Source: Paenibacillus baekrokdamisoli (lineage in GTDB: Bacteria > Bacillota > Bacilli > Paenibacillales > Paenibacillaceae). From it: a DNA stretch of 64,000 nt. Shown one piece after another: positions 51,962-61,992 of the stretch. Each line of letters opens with the position of its first letter. Positions within the stretch are counted from its first letter, which is position 1. Location of the stretch: assembly GCF_003945345.1 (NCBI RefSeq), contig NZ_AP019308.1, positions 372,001-436,000 on the forward strand. The letters run 5' to 3'. Below the pieces are notes generated by a model that was given only the letters and a program-made list of their open reading frames with translations, did not search any database and was not told where the DNA came from. The translations under genes and the position numbers were made by a program.

Positions 51962-53167
51962 TCAATTCTTCTTTGAGGGGAACCCATGTACTTTCGCCCG
52001 CCACGCTACGAGCAGCGCAAGGAGCAGCAGAATAAACAAGACCCAAGGGAAGGAACGAACGCCAAGGGTTTCGAGTAAAATAGCTCCAAGTAAGCCGCCT
52101 CCACCGATGGCCAGATTCCATGCCGTCACAAGCATCGATTGGGCCACATCCCCACTCTCGCCAGCAGATTCAGCCATTGCCGTCAGCAGCAGTGTCGCCG
52201 CTCCACCAATTGTAAGCCCCCACACGGCAACTGCCAAATAGATCACAATCGCTTGACTGCTGCCTATGCCAAGCAGAAGGGATGCCAGTGAGAAAGCTGC
52301 GAGGCTAATCAATATCAAGAAACGCGGCATACGATCAATCAACATCCCTGTAATCCAGATCCCAATAACCGATGCCATACCGAAAATAAGAAGCATTAAG
52401 TCAACGCGCCTGGCAAGCCCGGCCTGAGCAAGGTAAGCCGCAATATAGGTATAAAGAATGTTATGAGCTAGCATCCAAGCCAGAACGACAACCAAAACGG
52501 GCCGCACCCCCGGCATGACGAAGACTTTGTGGAGGGGGAGTCTCTTGTTAGCTGACTCTCCGGGATAGTCCGGCATCTTCCATAGTACCCAGACAACAAG
52601 TACCACAGTTAGCAGCGACATAATCCCGAAAACAGCGCGCCAGCCCACAAGTACGCCGAGGAATGTTCCGGCAGGGACACCAAGGGCCATAGCGAGAGGC
52701 GTGCCGATCATTGCCACTGCCATGGCTTTGCCCTTGAGCGCATCCGGTACCATACGCCGGGCATAACCGGCTGTCATTCCCCACAAGACACCGGCGGATA
52801 CGCCTGCTAAGAAACGGGCAACCAGCGTCAGTGCATAATTGGAAGATAGGGCAGTAATGCTGTTGAACACAAGAAAACCAATAATGCACAGTAGCAACAG
52901 CGGTCGCCTTCGCCAACTGCGTGTCGCTGCAGTCAAAGGAATTGCGGCCAAAAGGGAGCCAAGGGCATATAACGTGACGAGTTGTCCAGCGAGAGCCTCC
53001 GAGATTCCAAGCCCTTGGCCTATCTGGGGCAACAAACCGGCGGGAAGCGCCTCGGTGAGAATACAGATAAATCCAGTCATGCCCAGAGCAAGTAATCCGG
53101 CCCACGGAAGACGATCAGCAGACGGAGTGCTGGCAGCACTTCGCGTGGCTAAAGTTAAGTGACTCAA
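51962..53167 (-). CDS. MFS transporter, DHA1 drug-efflux type
   Basis: A 401-residue, 12-helix major facilitator. DHA1 features include LTEALPAGLLPQIGQGLG (motif D-like), the loop RSWRRRPLLLLC, and motif C-like GVPAGTFLGVLVGWRAVFG. It resembles the AraJ/chloramphenicol-exporter group; the substrate is not predictable. TTG 53167 is the best start because AGGAGGTG lies eight bases upstream and the first in-frame ATG would remove the first helix. It is monocistronic and divergent from the LOG-family gene. Confidence 0.85.
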   Translation of the reverse strand: MSHLTLATRSAASTPSADRLPWAGLLALGMTGFICILTEALPAGLLPQIGQGLGISEALAGQLVTLYALGSLLAAIPLTAATRSWRRRPLLLLCIIGFLVFNSITALSSNYALTLVARFLAGVSAGVLWGMTAGYARRMVPDALKGKAMAVAMIGTPLAMALGVPAGTFLGVLVGWRAVFGIMSLLTVVLVVWVLWKMPDYPGESANKRLPLHKVFVMPGVRPVLVVVLAWMLAHNILYTYIAAYLAQAGLARRVDLMLLIFGMASVIGIWITGMLIDRMPRFLILISLAAFSLASLLLGIGSSQAIVIYLAVAVWGLTIGGAATLLLTAMAESAGESGDVAQSMLVTAWNLAIGGGGLLGAILLETLGVRSFPWVLFILLLLALLVAWRAKVHGFPSKKN

Positions 53168-53314
53168 TATCCAAACACCTCCTGGTTATCATTTTGTAGA
53201 TCCATGAATCCACTGCCATACGAGCACTCGCTCAGCTTTCTCCATATAAATGTTTAATCCATTATTGGACTTCATAAATTTACATTCCGTAGCACTTCTT
53301 ACTCGCTAGTATGA

Positions 53315-53366
53315 TTCACACTCAATATATAGTATATTATACAATGGATAATATCAATATATAGTT
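53315..53366. promoter_or_regulatory. Divergent promoter region with duplicated TCAATATATAG
   Basis: TCAATATATAG occurs at 53322-53332 and again at 53354-53364, 32 bases apart, about three helical turns. Between them are the A/T-rich hexamers TATATTATAC and GGATAATA. It is a candidate regulator binding region for the LOG gene and possibly the divergent MFS gene. Confidence 0.5.
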
Positions 53367-53379
53367 AGGGGATGGATTT

Positions 53380-53958
53380 ATGAAATCAATATGTGTTTTT
53401 GCCGGATCAAATTTAGGGGAGCATCACGATTATAAAGTTAAAGCTGCTGAACTTGGTAATTACATGGCTAAAAAAAATTATCGATTAATTTACGGTGGAT
53501 CTAAAATAGGTTTAATGGGTGAAATTGCTAATGCTGTCATGAATGGTGGAGGTGAAGTGATCGGAGTCATGCCTAAAGGATTGTTTAAAGGAGAAATGGT
53601 ACATAGAGAGGTAACTCAGTTAATAGAAGTAGAAGATATGCATGGGCGCAAAGCTAAAATGGGAGAACTAGCTGATGGTTTTATTGCTTTACCCGGCGGT
53701 TTTGGGACTTATGAGGAACTTTTCGAGGTCTTGTGCTGGTCACAAATTGGCATACACAAAAAACCAGTAGGTATTCTCAATATCAGAAATTATTTTGATC
53801 CCTTAATAAATCTAATTAAACACAGCATTAATGAAGGCTTCTCCAATGCTTCACATCTCAGTCTGATAAACGTTTCCAATGAACCCTTGGAGCTTTTACA
53901 TCAATTGGAAAGCTATGTTCCTCAAACGCTAGAACAAAAGTGGAAGCAGCTTAGTTAG
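53380..53958 (+). CDS. LOG-family protein (nucleotide 5'-monophosphate phosphoribohydrolase)
   Basis: A 192-residue Rossmann-fold protein of the LOG (TIGR00730) family. It has the nucleotide-binding start [11 protein letters not shown] and GGSKIGLMG, and the catalytic signature [15 protein letters not shown] with its Glu and the upstream Arg (MHGRKAKM). Family members release adenine or cytokinin bases from riboside monophosphates. It has its own promoter region and terminator. Confidence 0.9.
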   Translation: MKSICVFAGSNLGEHHDYKVKAAELGNYMAKKNYRLIYGGSKIGLMGEIANAVMNGGGEVIGVMPKGLFKGEMVHREVTQLIEVEDMHGRKAKMGELADGFIALPGGFGTYEELFEVLCWSQIGIHKKPVGILNIRNYFDPLINLIKHSINEGFSNASHLSLINVSNEPLELLHQLESYVPQTLEQKWKQLS

Positions 53959-54305
53959 TATTGAGCAACTGAGAGGACGAATCTGGTTTTGGGCATCCGG
54001 ACCATTTTGAAGCTGGAACGCAGGCTTCTTATTCAAGACAGGCGACCTTCCGAAATGAGGAGGGTCGCTTTTTTATGTGCGTAATGGGGCGCTGCTGGAA
54101 GAATAAATTCCATGGGCTGAACAATGCGGGCAGCCCTCAAAAGTCATGACAATGGCGGAGGGATAGCCTTTGTTTTGTTGTTGTTTTCAAAATCTGTTTT
54201 CCTCCATGCAGCTTTGGATAAGTTTTTGATATGATGGGTAGAACACCTGTCCTAAGCCGCATTAAAGTCATGGTTGTTAGGCAAATATTGCGAAGGGGGA
54301 ATTGT
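53959..54305. other. Intergenic region with terminator at 54042-54074
   Basis: GCGACCTTCC...GAGGGTCGC followed by TTTTTTAT ends the LOG gene transcript. The remaining bases up to the kinase gene hold no gene; its promoter should be here but is not obvious. Confidence 0.7.
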
Positions 54306-56051
54306 GTGAAGAGACCTGCAGCAATGTCGAAGTTACATGTTTATCAAAAAATAATTTTAATCTTTTTGGCTATGATGATTCCTTTTTATTTGATTAATTT
54401 GTGGATGAATATGACGGGGCAATCCTTTATCAAGGATGGCATTTCCAACGCTACTTTGTCCAACGTTAAGTTTTATTCCCGTCAGGTAGACGACCAAATG
54501 GTGTTTATCCGCAATTTGCAGCTGCAATTTTTGAATGACTCCGATTTGCAGAAATTAAGCTTTCTCGGAAAACGAATCGAAGAATACGAAGAAATCCAAC
54601 TGGTAAACAGGGTGAAAGAACGTCTTGTCACCATTCAAAACTCTAGTGATTATCTCCTTAATGTCGGCGTATATATTAAATCATTTGACAGGACGATATC
54701 CTCGCGTGGAGGAATTAAGAAGCTGCCCAATTCAGAGCATGACGTCATTGCGGGATATAGTGAGACTCAACCGGCACAGCCGCTATACTACAGCGGGGGG
54801 AAGCTGTTTTTTGTAGCATCCGCAAATAATGCCAGCATCGTTGCCTATTTTGAGCTATCCGTTGGTAAGTTCGAAGAAACGCTGCGTCCATTGGTCGATT
54901 ATTATGTCGATTCCGGCGCGGTGCTAACGGATGATCATTTTATCAAAACGATAACGGTCAAGGAAAAGGCTGCGGTCGATGCAGTCCTTCAGCAAATCCA
55001 GGCAGGCGTCATGGGAAGAACACCCGATCAGGTACCCGACAGCTTCACGGTTCACAATGAGAAACATCCGTATATGATCACGCACAGCCGTATAGCCACT
55101 CTTGGCTTAACGCTGTATATGTATGTGAATCAAAGCGAAGTGACCGGTCCGTTAAAGGCTTTTAATATTTGGTATATTTTGTTGTCGGTCGTTTCGCTCG
55201 CGATCATCCTCGTCTTTTCTTTTTCTGTTAACTGGATGATTCACAAACCGTTGAAAAAGCTCATGAAATCTTTGAAAATACTAGAGGCGGACAATCTGAT
55301 TTTGTCGATTGCTCCGAATCATGACAATGAATTCGGGTACCTGTACCGCAACTTTGACCAGATGGTCGTCAAGCTGAAGCAATCGATACAGGAAAATTTT
55401 GAGCAGAAAATCGCTCTTCAGCATTCCGAGTTGAAGCAGCTGCAGTCCCAAATCAATCCGCATTTTTTGTATAATAGCTTCTTCAACATCTATATGATTT
55501 GCCGGAGCGGCGATGTCGATAGCGCGTCTGAGCTGGCAAGAAGGCTTGGAAGCTATTATCAATTCATCACACGCAGCGGGAAAGATTTAGCGACACTCGC
55601 CGATGAGTACCAGCATGCAATGGATTACTGTGAAATTCAAAGTATTCGCTTCTCGAACCGGATTGAAGTGGAAGCGGCGGACATGCCTGAATCCTGTAAA
55701 TCGTATCTGGTGCCACGACTGATCTTACAGCCTGTTGTGGAAAATGCGTTTGAACACGCCTTCGAGAACGGGCAGCGCCGCGGTCATGTCTGTGTGACGA
55801 ATGCTTTTGAGAACAGCCAATTACGGATCATAGTAGAAGATAATGGGGATACGCTCACCGACGAAATTCTGAATAAGCTGCAGTACCAACTTGCTAACAC
55901 AGAGCAAATTTCTGAGAAAACGGGGCTTGTGAACGTTAGCCGGCGAATTCGTTTAAAGTTTGGAGATGCTAACGGAATTTATGTTTCACGCAGCGCACTT
56001 GGCGGATTAAAAGCGGAAATTATTATTCATTTTACAGAAAACGGAGGTTGA
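54306..56051 (+). CDS. YesM-type sensor histidine kinase
   Basis: 581 residues: membrane helix near the N-terminus, a large extracellular sensor, a second helix (~300-320), HAMP, the LytS/YesM phosphoacceptor domain with QLQSQINPHFLYNSF, and an ATPase domain (LILQPVVENAFEHAF, then IVEDNG). Such kinases sense carbohydrates and act with AraC-type response regulators. GTG 54306 is six bases after AAGGGGG; the longer frame from 54231 lacks a ribosome binding site. It is paired with the response regulator five bases downstream and the sugar importer that follows. Confidence 0.92.
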   Translation: MKRPAAMSKLHVYQKIILIFLAMMIPFYLINLWMNMTGQSFIKDGISNATLSNVKFYSRQVDDQMVFIRNLQLQFLNDSDLQKLSFLGKRIEEYEEIQLVNRVKERLVTIQNSSDYLLNVGVYIKSFDRTISSRGGIKKLPNSEHDVIAGYSETQPAQPLYYSGGKLFFVASANNASIVAYFELSVGKFEETLRPLVDYYVDSGAVLTDDHFIKTITVKEKAAVDAVLQQIQAGVMGRTPDQVPDSFTVHNEKHPYMITHSRIATLGLTLYMYVNQSEVTGPLKAFNIWYILLSVVSLAIILVFSFSVNWMIHKPLKKLMKSLKILEADNLILSIAPNHDNEFGYLYRNFDQMVVKLKQSIQENFEQKIALQHSELKQLQSQINPHFLYNSFFNIYMICRSGDVDSASELARRLGSYYQFITRSGKDLATLADEYQHAMDYCEIQSIRFSNRIEVEAADMPESCKSYLVPRLILQPVVENAFEHAFENGQRRGHVCVTNAFENSQLRIIVEDNGDTLTDEILNKLQYQLANTEQISEKTGLVNVSRRIRLKFGDANGIYVSRSALGGLKAEIIIHFTENGG

Positions 56052-56056
56052 CCACG

Positions 56057-57739
56057 GTGCATAGACTGTTAATTGTGGATGATGAACCCGTAATTGTCGA
56101 CGGTTTGATGCAGTATTTTCAGGATGCGGAACAACTGGAGTTGGATGTTTGTAAAGCTTATTCGGCAAACGAGGCATTGGAAATCGCCATGAAAACGAAG
56201 ATCGATATTGTCATCTGCGACATTCGCATGCCTGGTAAAAGCGGGTTGCAGTTGGTCGAGGAGGTTGTCGTCTATTGGCCTTCATGCCGATTTATATTAT
56301 TTACCGGCCATAGCGAATTCGAATATGTGTATAAGGCAATCCAGAGTAATGTTGACAATTACATATTGAAAACCGAAGGTATCGAGCCGATATTTAAAGC
56401 GGTAAAGGCTGCTGTAGCGAAATTCGACGAAGAAAGCCGTAAGAAAGATATGCTGGAGCTGGCGGGACTGCAAATGACTGCAGTAGAACCACTGCTCAAG
56501 AAAGAATTTTTCGAAGCACTGCTATACGGAGAAAATGCGGATGATATTTGGCGTGAATGGCATTTCAAGGGACTGACTCTGAAGCTTGACAGAGGACTAC
56601 CACTGTTGATCGTCACTGGGAAAGTAGATGCTTGGGATGAAAAAATGTCTTATACGAAAAAGTTGGATGTGTTTTATTCGATTCAAGATTTATTCGCACA
56701 CCATTTGTCTTCTTTGCTGATCGCAGAACAAATCGTACACGATCATTCGGATCTAGTATGGTTCGTTCAGCCCGTTGCGAATACGAGTAAATTTGTCGAT
56801 CCTAGTGGCAATACCGATTGGCGAGGCATCGTGACGTATTTGAAAGGCATGCTGGAAACGGTGCAGAACGGCTGCCGCGATCTGCTCGGCATATCCTTGT
56901 CGTTCGCGGTAAGCAGGAGCGCTGCGAATTGGGATGACATCCGTAAAGAGTTTGACGTGTTGAAAGCGGCGCTCAAGCAGTTGGCTTTCTACGGGCAGGT
57001 CATGGCGGTCGTTGATCTAGGTATGCCGGACGGATTGTACAAGTGGGAAGCGGGTAAACCTGCTGTGCCGCAAACAGCTGAATTTAACAAAAGCCTGGCA
57101 GCACTGGAGAAATGCTTAAGCACGGGAAATGAAGCGGGAGCAGTCGGCATGACATCGGAGCTGTTCGGCCAAATCAAATCTGCATTGGCGGGCAACTATT
57201 TGCTAGGGCTCGAGAAGTATTACTTGCTGCTGCTTGCATTCGTATCGCATCTGAACGAATTAAACGCGCATGACAAGCTGAGCGATGACATCCGAGTAGC
57301 CAGCCTATCGATGATGGATTTGCCTGTGGAATGGGACAATGCCGAGTCGCAGTTTGTCAAGATGGTTAATTCGATCTGTTTCAGAAAGAAGGAGCAGGTG
57401 GAAAAAGGCGAAAACTTGCTCGTTGAGCGAATACACCGTTTTGTTCACGAAAACATGGGTGCAGATCTTTCGCTGGCCCGGATCGCGGAAGCGGTGTTCT
57501 TCAACCCCTCTTATTTGTCCCGCTTTTACAAACAACTGACAGGACGCAACCTATCCGACTACATTAATGTGACCAAAACCGATGCAGCAACCCACATGCT
57601 GACGAATACCCAGCTTAAGGTGAACGAAATCGCATTAAAGCTTGGGTTTGAGTCCCCTTCCTATTTCACGGCCTTTTTCCGCAAAATGAAAGGTGCGACA
57701 CCGCAGGAATACAGAGATTCCCACATGCTCAGGAAGTAA
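56057..57739 (+). CDS. YesN-type AraC response regulator
   Basis: About 560 residues. The receiver domain has LIVDDEPVIVDG and the phosphoacceptor aspartate in VICDIRMPGKSG. A central region of ~300 residues is followed by a C-terminal AraC double helix-turn-helix (LARIAEAVFFNPSYLSRFYKQL, later LGFESPSYFTAFFRKMKG). GTG 56057 is nine bases after GGAGG; TTG 56048 is directly against it and less likely. It should activate the adjacent importer in response to the kinase. Confidence 0.92.
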   Translation: MHRLLIVDDEPVIVDGLMQYFQDAEQLELDVCKAYSANEALEIAMKTKIDIVICDIRMPGKSGLQLVEEVVVYWPSCRFILFTGHSEFEYVYKAIQSNVDNYILKTEGIEPIFKAVKAAVAKFDEESRKKDMLELAGLQMTAVEPLLKKEFFEALLYGENADDIWREWHFKGLTLKLDRGLPLLIVTGKVDAWDEKMSYTKKLDVFYSIQDLFAHHLSSLLIAEQIVHDHSDLVWFVQPVANTSKFVDPSGNTDWRGIVTYLKGMLETVQNGCRDLLGISLSFAVSRSAANWDDIRKEFDVLKAALKQLAFYGQVMAVVDLGMPDGLYKWEAGKPAVPQTAEFNKSLAALEKCLSTGNEAGAVGMTSELFGQIKSALAGNYLLGLEKYYLLLLAFVSHLNELNAHDKLSDDIRVASLSMMDLPVEWDNAESQFVKMVNSICFRKKEQVEKGENLLVERIHRFVHENMGADLSLARIAEAVFFNPSYLSRFYKQLTGRNLSDYINVTKTDAATHMLTNTQLKVNEIALKLGFESPSYFTAFFRKMKGATPQEYRDSHMLRK

Positions 57740-57769
57740 ATAAAACAGAAGCAAGTAAATATCTTAGTA

Positions 57770-57819
57770 TTGTTTGAGTGAATCCCCCGGCCTTATGATA
57801 AAAGTGTAAAGCGCTTACA
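57770..57819 (+). promoter_or_regulatory. Promoter with cre-like site before the binding-protein gene
   Basis: TATGAT (57794-57799), with a weak TTGTTT 18 bases upstream, is followed at once by GTAAAGCGCTTACA (57806-57819), an 11-of-14 match to the CcpA cre consensus. CcpA bound here would block early transcription. Confidence 0.6.
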
Positions 57820-57849
57820 TCCAAATACAGCAAAAATGGGGGAGAACAC

Positions 57850-59588
57850 ATGTCAATGAAAAGATCGAGTTTGATGATGCTAATTGCTTTATTGATTACC
57901 GTTATAACTTTATCCGCATGTGCAAGCGACAAGAACGAAGACAAGCAAGCTGCTACGCAGCAAACCGATTCCGGCAAGGATACCGCTACGAATACCGCTA
58001 CGACTACCGATGACGCTGCAGCAACGCCGCAATCGGAAAATACGGATCCACTCGGAAAATACGCGGATACAGTAACCGTTACCGAGGTGCTCGGCTTTAG
58101 CGCTCCGGAAGATGCGAAAACCCCGCAGGGCATGACTCCCGATCAGAACGCTTATTTGAAGGACTTAAAAGACCAGTTGAACATCCAAGTCAAATATTTA
58201 TGGACCGTCCCATCCGATCAATATGATCAGAAATTCTCGATAGCAGTCGCTTCAGGCGATTTGCCCGATATTATGGATCTCGATGTGCGTAATTTTGAAA
58301 AGTTTAAGAGTCAAGGTGTACTTGCCGATTTAACCGATGCTTATAACAAATTCGCTTCACCAGCGTTGAAGAAATTTATGGAGTCTGACGGTGGGGTAGC
58401 CATGAAATCGGTGTCTGCCGACGGCAAGCTCTACGCGATTCCCGGTTTCGAAGAACCGTATTTGTCGACGCAGCTGATGTGGATCCGCGCAGACTGGTTG
58501 AAAAACCTCGGTCTTGAGGCTCCGAAGTCCATGGATGAATTGGAGAAGGTTGCCGAAGCATTCGTCAAGAATGATCCTGACAAAAATGGGAAGAACGATA
58601 CGTACGGACTTGCCATGCACAAGACTTTAATCAGTTGGGCATTCGACGCACGCGGTTTCTTTAACGGTTTTAATTCCTATCCGGGCGGATGGATCAAGGG
58701 CAGCGACGGAAAACTTGTGGCAGGGGAAGTTCAGCCAGAAACGAAGACGGCGCTCGCCAAGCTGCAGTCCTGGTACAGCAAAGGTATTCTGGACAAGGAA
58801 TTCGGAATGAAAGACGAGACCAAGGTGAGTGAAGATATTGTCGCGGGTAAAGTGGGTATCACGTATGGGGAATGGTGGTTGGCGAACTGGCCGCTCAATC
58901 TGAACAAAGATAAAGATCCGAAGGCCGATTGGATCAGTGTTCAAATTCCTTCCTTTGACGGACAACCGGGCAAATCGCTTGTACCGACCGTGCGTATGGG
59001 ACATATCGTCGTCGCTAACAAAGATTTTAAAAATCCGGAAGCGCTTATTAAGATGATAAACTTCTATATCGAAATGAACACGAAAAAGTATTACGAACAA
59101 AATAAAGCGGAAAAAGGGTATGTGTATAATTGGTTCGTACCAAGAATATATAACCCAACCGATGTGGAAAACATTTATACGAATGTCAAAAAGGCACTTG
59201 AGAACAAGCAAACTCAAATCGAAGACGAAACGATCCCTTATTACAAGAACGTCCAACAAGTGCTGGATGCGGCGAATAAATACTTGGCTGGAGACCCAAG
59301 CGGATGGGGCTTTATTACAGCCGCGCCGCCGATGACGGAGGCTGGGGCTTGACGCGGAAAATCCGCGACAATAAGCAGTATGTCAGCAACGAATATTTTG
59401 GCTCAGCTACAGAAACGCAGGTGGAGAAAGGCGCGCAGCTCGACAAGCTGCTGAACGAAACCTTCGTTAAGATCATTATGGGTTCGGCGTCGATCGACGA
59501 ATTCGATAAATACGTGAAGAGCTGGAAGGCGCTTGGCGGAGATGACATTACGAATGAAGTTAACGACTGGTATGACAAAAACAAGTAA
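57850..59588 (+). pseudogene. Lpl-type sugar-binding lipoprotein, frameshifted near its C-terminus
   Basis: A family 1 binding protein (~579 residues if repaired). The lipobox is LSACASDK, followed by a Thr/Ala-rich linker and the binding domain from about residue 75. The first frame stops at 59352. The matching C-terminus (GGWGLTRKIRDNKQY to NDWYDKNK, ending 59588) lies one phase away. Adding one T to CTTTATT near 59311 joins them smoothly (WGFYYSRAADDGGWG). It is therefore a one-base deletion, either a real mutation or a sequencing error. As read, about 80 residues are lost. Confidence 0.85.
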
Positions 59589-59618
59589 AATTTCCGTATA
59601 GTAATCCTGCTCGTGAAG

Positions 59619-59655
59619 TACCGGGGGGAAGGGCACACATCTCCTCCCGGTTTTA
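59619..59655 (+). terminator. Hairpin between binding protein and permease genes
   Basis: CCGGGGGGA near 59621 pairs with TCCTCCCGG (59642-59650), followed by TTTTATCTTT. It is a likely partial terminator giving more binding protein than permease. Confidence 0.75.
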
Positions 59656-59740
59656 TCTTTAACCATTCAGAATGAATATGTTTTACTTGTAGCAGCAAAT
59701 TTGTCGCTCAATGACTTATCCGCTTGGAGGCAGCTCAAAC

Positions 59741-60652
59741 ATGAAGGACATATCGCTCAAGAAAAGACATATGAAATGGGAAATGCCGCTCCATATGATG
59801 CTTATACCGGGTGTGTTGGTGACGCTTGTTTATGCTTACGGACCGATGTTTGGAATTGTGATGGCGTTTCAAAAATTTGAACCGATTCTCGGCTTTTTCA
59901 AGTCGAAGTGGGTCGGGCTTAAAAATTTCCAATACATTTTTCATCTACCGGAGTTCGATCAGATCATATGGAATACCGTTGTCATATCGGTGATGAAAAT
60001 CGTATTTGGATTGTTGGTGCCGCTCATTCTGGCTCTGCTGCTGAACGAGCTGATGAAGGACTGGTTTAAACGGTTTGTTCAGACGAGTATATTTTTACCT
60101 TTTTTTCTTTCATGGACGGTGCTTGGCGGGATTATTCTAGAAATTTTCTCCATGCAAGGCCCTGTTAACAGCATCCTTTCGGGATTCGGAATTGAACCGA
60201 TCATGTTTATGGGGAAAGGCGGATGGTTCCGGTCGATCATCATCGCCTCTGACGTTTGGAAAGGCATGGGCTATAATATGATTATTTTTTTGGCGGCGAT
60301 TACCGGAATCAATGCTAGCTTGTTCGAAGCGGCCGAAGTGGACGGTGCGGGCAAATGGAAGCAGTTGGTCCATATAACGCTGCCTGGTATGGCGCCGATC
60401 ATCATTCTTCTGACGACCTTAAGCTTGGGGAACGTGCTGAATGCAGGGTTTGACCAAATATTGCTTATGTATAATCCGATCGTTTACGATAGTGCGGATG
60501 TTATCGATACATTTGTCTACAGATTAGGGCTGTTCAGTCAGCAGTTTGCACCTGCTACTGCTATCGGGCTGTTTAAGTCGGTCATTTCGCTTGGACTCGT
60601 CTCTCTCTCCTATTTCCTTGCCTACAGATTCAGCAATTACCGTATATTTTAG
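59741..60652 (+). CDS. Lpl-type sugar ABC permease (LplB-like)
   Basis: About 303 residues, six membrane helices, EAA loop FEAAEVDGAGKWKQLVHITLPGM. ATG 59741 follows GGAGG by 10 bases, so the upstream ATG 59711 is not needed. It works with the next permease and with the frameshifted binding protein; the ATPase must be supplied from elsewhere, as usual for Lpl/Yes-type importers. Confidence 0.9.
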   Translation: MKDISLKKRHMKWEMPLHMMLIPGVLVTLVYAYGPMFGIVMAFQKFEPILGFFKSKWVGLKNFQYIFHLPEFDQIIWNTVVISVMKIVFGLLVPLILALLLNELMKDWFKRFVQTSIFLPFFLSWTVLGGIILEIFSMQGPVNSILSGFGIEPIMFMGKGGWFRSIIIASDVWKGMGYNMIIFLAAITGINASLFEAAEVDGAGKWKQLVHITLPGMAPIIILLTTLSLGNVLNAGFDQILLMYNPIVYDSADVIDTFVYRLGLFSQQFAPATAIGLFKSVISLGLVSLSYFLAYRFSNYRIF

Positions 60653-60669
60653 ATGGAGGGGGAGCAGCT

Positions 60670-61554
60670 ATGTTCTATAAAGCATCGTTAAGCAGGAAAA
60701 CATTTATTGTATTGAATGTTGCAATATTGACGTTCGTGTTAATTCTCGGCATAGTACCGTTTATTCATTTACTCTCGGTTTCTTTAAGTTCAAATACAGC
60801 GGCTATGGCAGCGGAAGTAAAGCTTTGGCCGGTCGGATTTTCGTTTGAAGCCTACCGTTATTTGGGCCAGAAGGTGGAGTTTATCCGCTCTCTGGGCATC
60901 TCACTGGAACGGGTCGCGCTCGGCACGATCGTGAACATGCTGCTCGTAATCATTACTGCATATCCGCTCTCCAAGAGCCATGCACAATTCCGATACAGAA
61001 CGGTGTATGTATGGTTTTTTGCCATTACGATGTTTTTCGGCGGAGGGCTGATCCCGACCTATATCATCATTAAAGAGACTGGACTATTAAACTCCATTTG
61101 GTCGCTTGTTTTGCCCGGTGCATTAAACGTCTGGAACACCGTGATGCTGCTTAACTTCTTCAGGGGAATTCCTAAAGATTTGGATGAAGCCGCCACAATT
61201 GACGGAGCGAGCCATTGGATGACGCTGTGGAAAATCTATATGCCGATTTCATTGCCAGCGCTGGCAACGATTGTGTTGTTCACCGTTGTTGGGCATTGGA
61301 ACTCGTGGTTTGACGGCATCCTATATATGAATTCGCCAGAGAAATATCCGCTGCAGAGCTACCTTTCCACGCTCGTTACGTCAATCAACAAGCAGGCGAT
61401 TTCGCTCGATGACTTGAAGCGGCTGGAGTCAATTAGCGAGAAAACGCTGCGCACGGCACAAATATTTCTTGGCGCGCTGCCGATCATGCTGGTGTATCCG
61501 TTCCTGCAAAGATATTTTATAAAGGGGATTACTGTAGGCAGCGTCAAAGAGTAA
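60670..61554 (+). CDS. Lpl-type sugar ABC permease (LplC/YtcP-like)
   Basis: 294 residues, six membrane helices, EAA loop DEAATIDGASHWMTLWKIYMPI. It ends the importer operon. A hairpin AGTCCC...GGGACT at 61649-61673 may terminate it. Confidence 0.9.
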   Translation: MFYKASLSRKTFIVLNVAILTFVLILGIVPFIHLLSVSLSSNTAAMAAEVKLWPVGFSFEAYRYLGQKVEFIRSLGISLERVALGTIVNMLLVIITAYPLSKSHAQFRYRTVYVWFFAITMFFGGGLIPTYIIIKETGLLNSIWSLVLPGALNVWNTVMLLNFFRGIPKDLDEAATIDGASHWMTLWKIYMPISLPALATIVLFTVVGHWNSWFDGILYMNSPEKYPLQSYLSTLVTSINKQAISLDDLKRLESISEKTLRTAQIFLGALPIMLVYPFLQRYFIKGITVGSVKE

Positions 61555-61992
61555 ATGGACAATCCGAACACAACCCGCATGGTTAAAATCAGGATGCTTT
61601 CACTGACTCTTCCCTGACCTGTCGTGTAGGTAACAAGTAGCTTAAATGAGTCCCTTTCCTTCAAGGTGGGGACTATTTGGTGTTTATAAAATTTGGATGC
61701 TTCCCATCACGAAGTACCTAGCGAAGCGGACGGAATCGTTCTGAAGAAGCGCTAGCGTTCGCCTTTGTCTCCTTATTTCTACCCCTACGGGATAGAATCA
61801 AGAAATAGGGAGACAACAGCGATCGTAAGAATGATCCGTCCGCGCAGCGGGCTGCACTAAGAATGATCCGTCCGCGCAGCGAGCTTCTACGCACCATGCT
61901 TCAAATTTATCAAGCACTTATTTTAGTGCAGAGCCGGAAAAACATGTTATAATTTCTCCAGTTATCAAAGTACCGGGAGGAAGGAAAAGAAA
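61555..61992. repeat. Intergenic region with a long structured repeat
   Basis: No gene. Between about 61711 and 61890 an element has outer inverted arms (GCGAAGCGGACGGAATCGTT versus AGAATGATCCGTCCGCGCAG) and inner arms TGTCTCCTTATTTCT (61766-61780) and AGAAATAGGGAGACA (61801-61815). The right outer arm is duplicated at about 61827-61849 and 61859-61881. It belongs to the same sequence type as the CGCGCGGACGGAAT end of the repeat at 3501. Similar dispersed elements occur in Paenibacillus genomes. Confidence 0.65.

Noticed and set aside
52548..53105. A 185-codon open frame on the minus strand in another phase
   Set aside because: It lies entirely inside the MFS transporter gene in a different frame and has no family features; it is a by-product of G/C-rich coding sequence.
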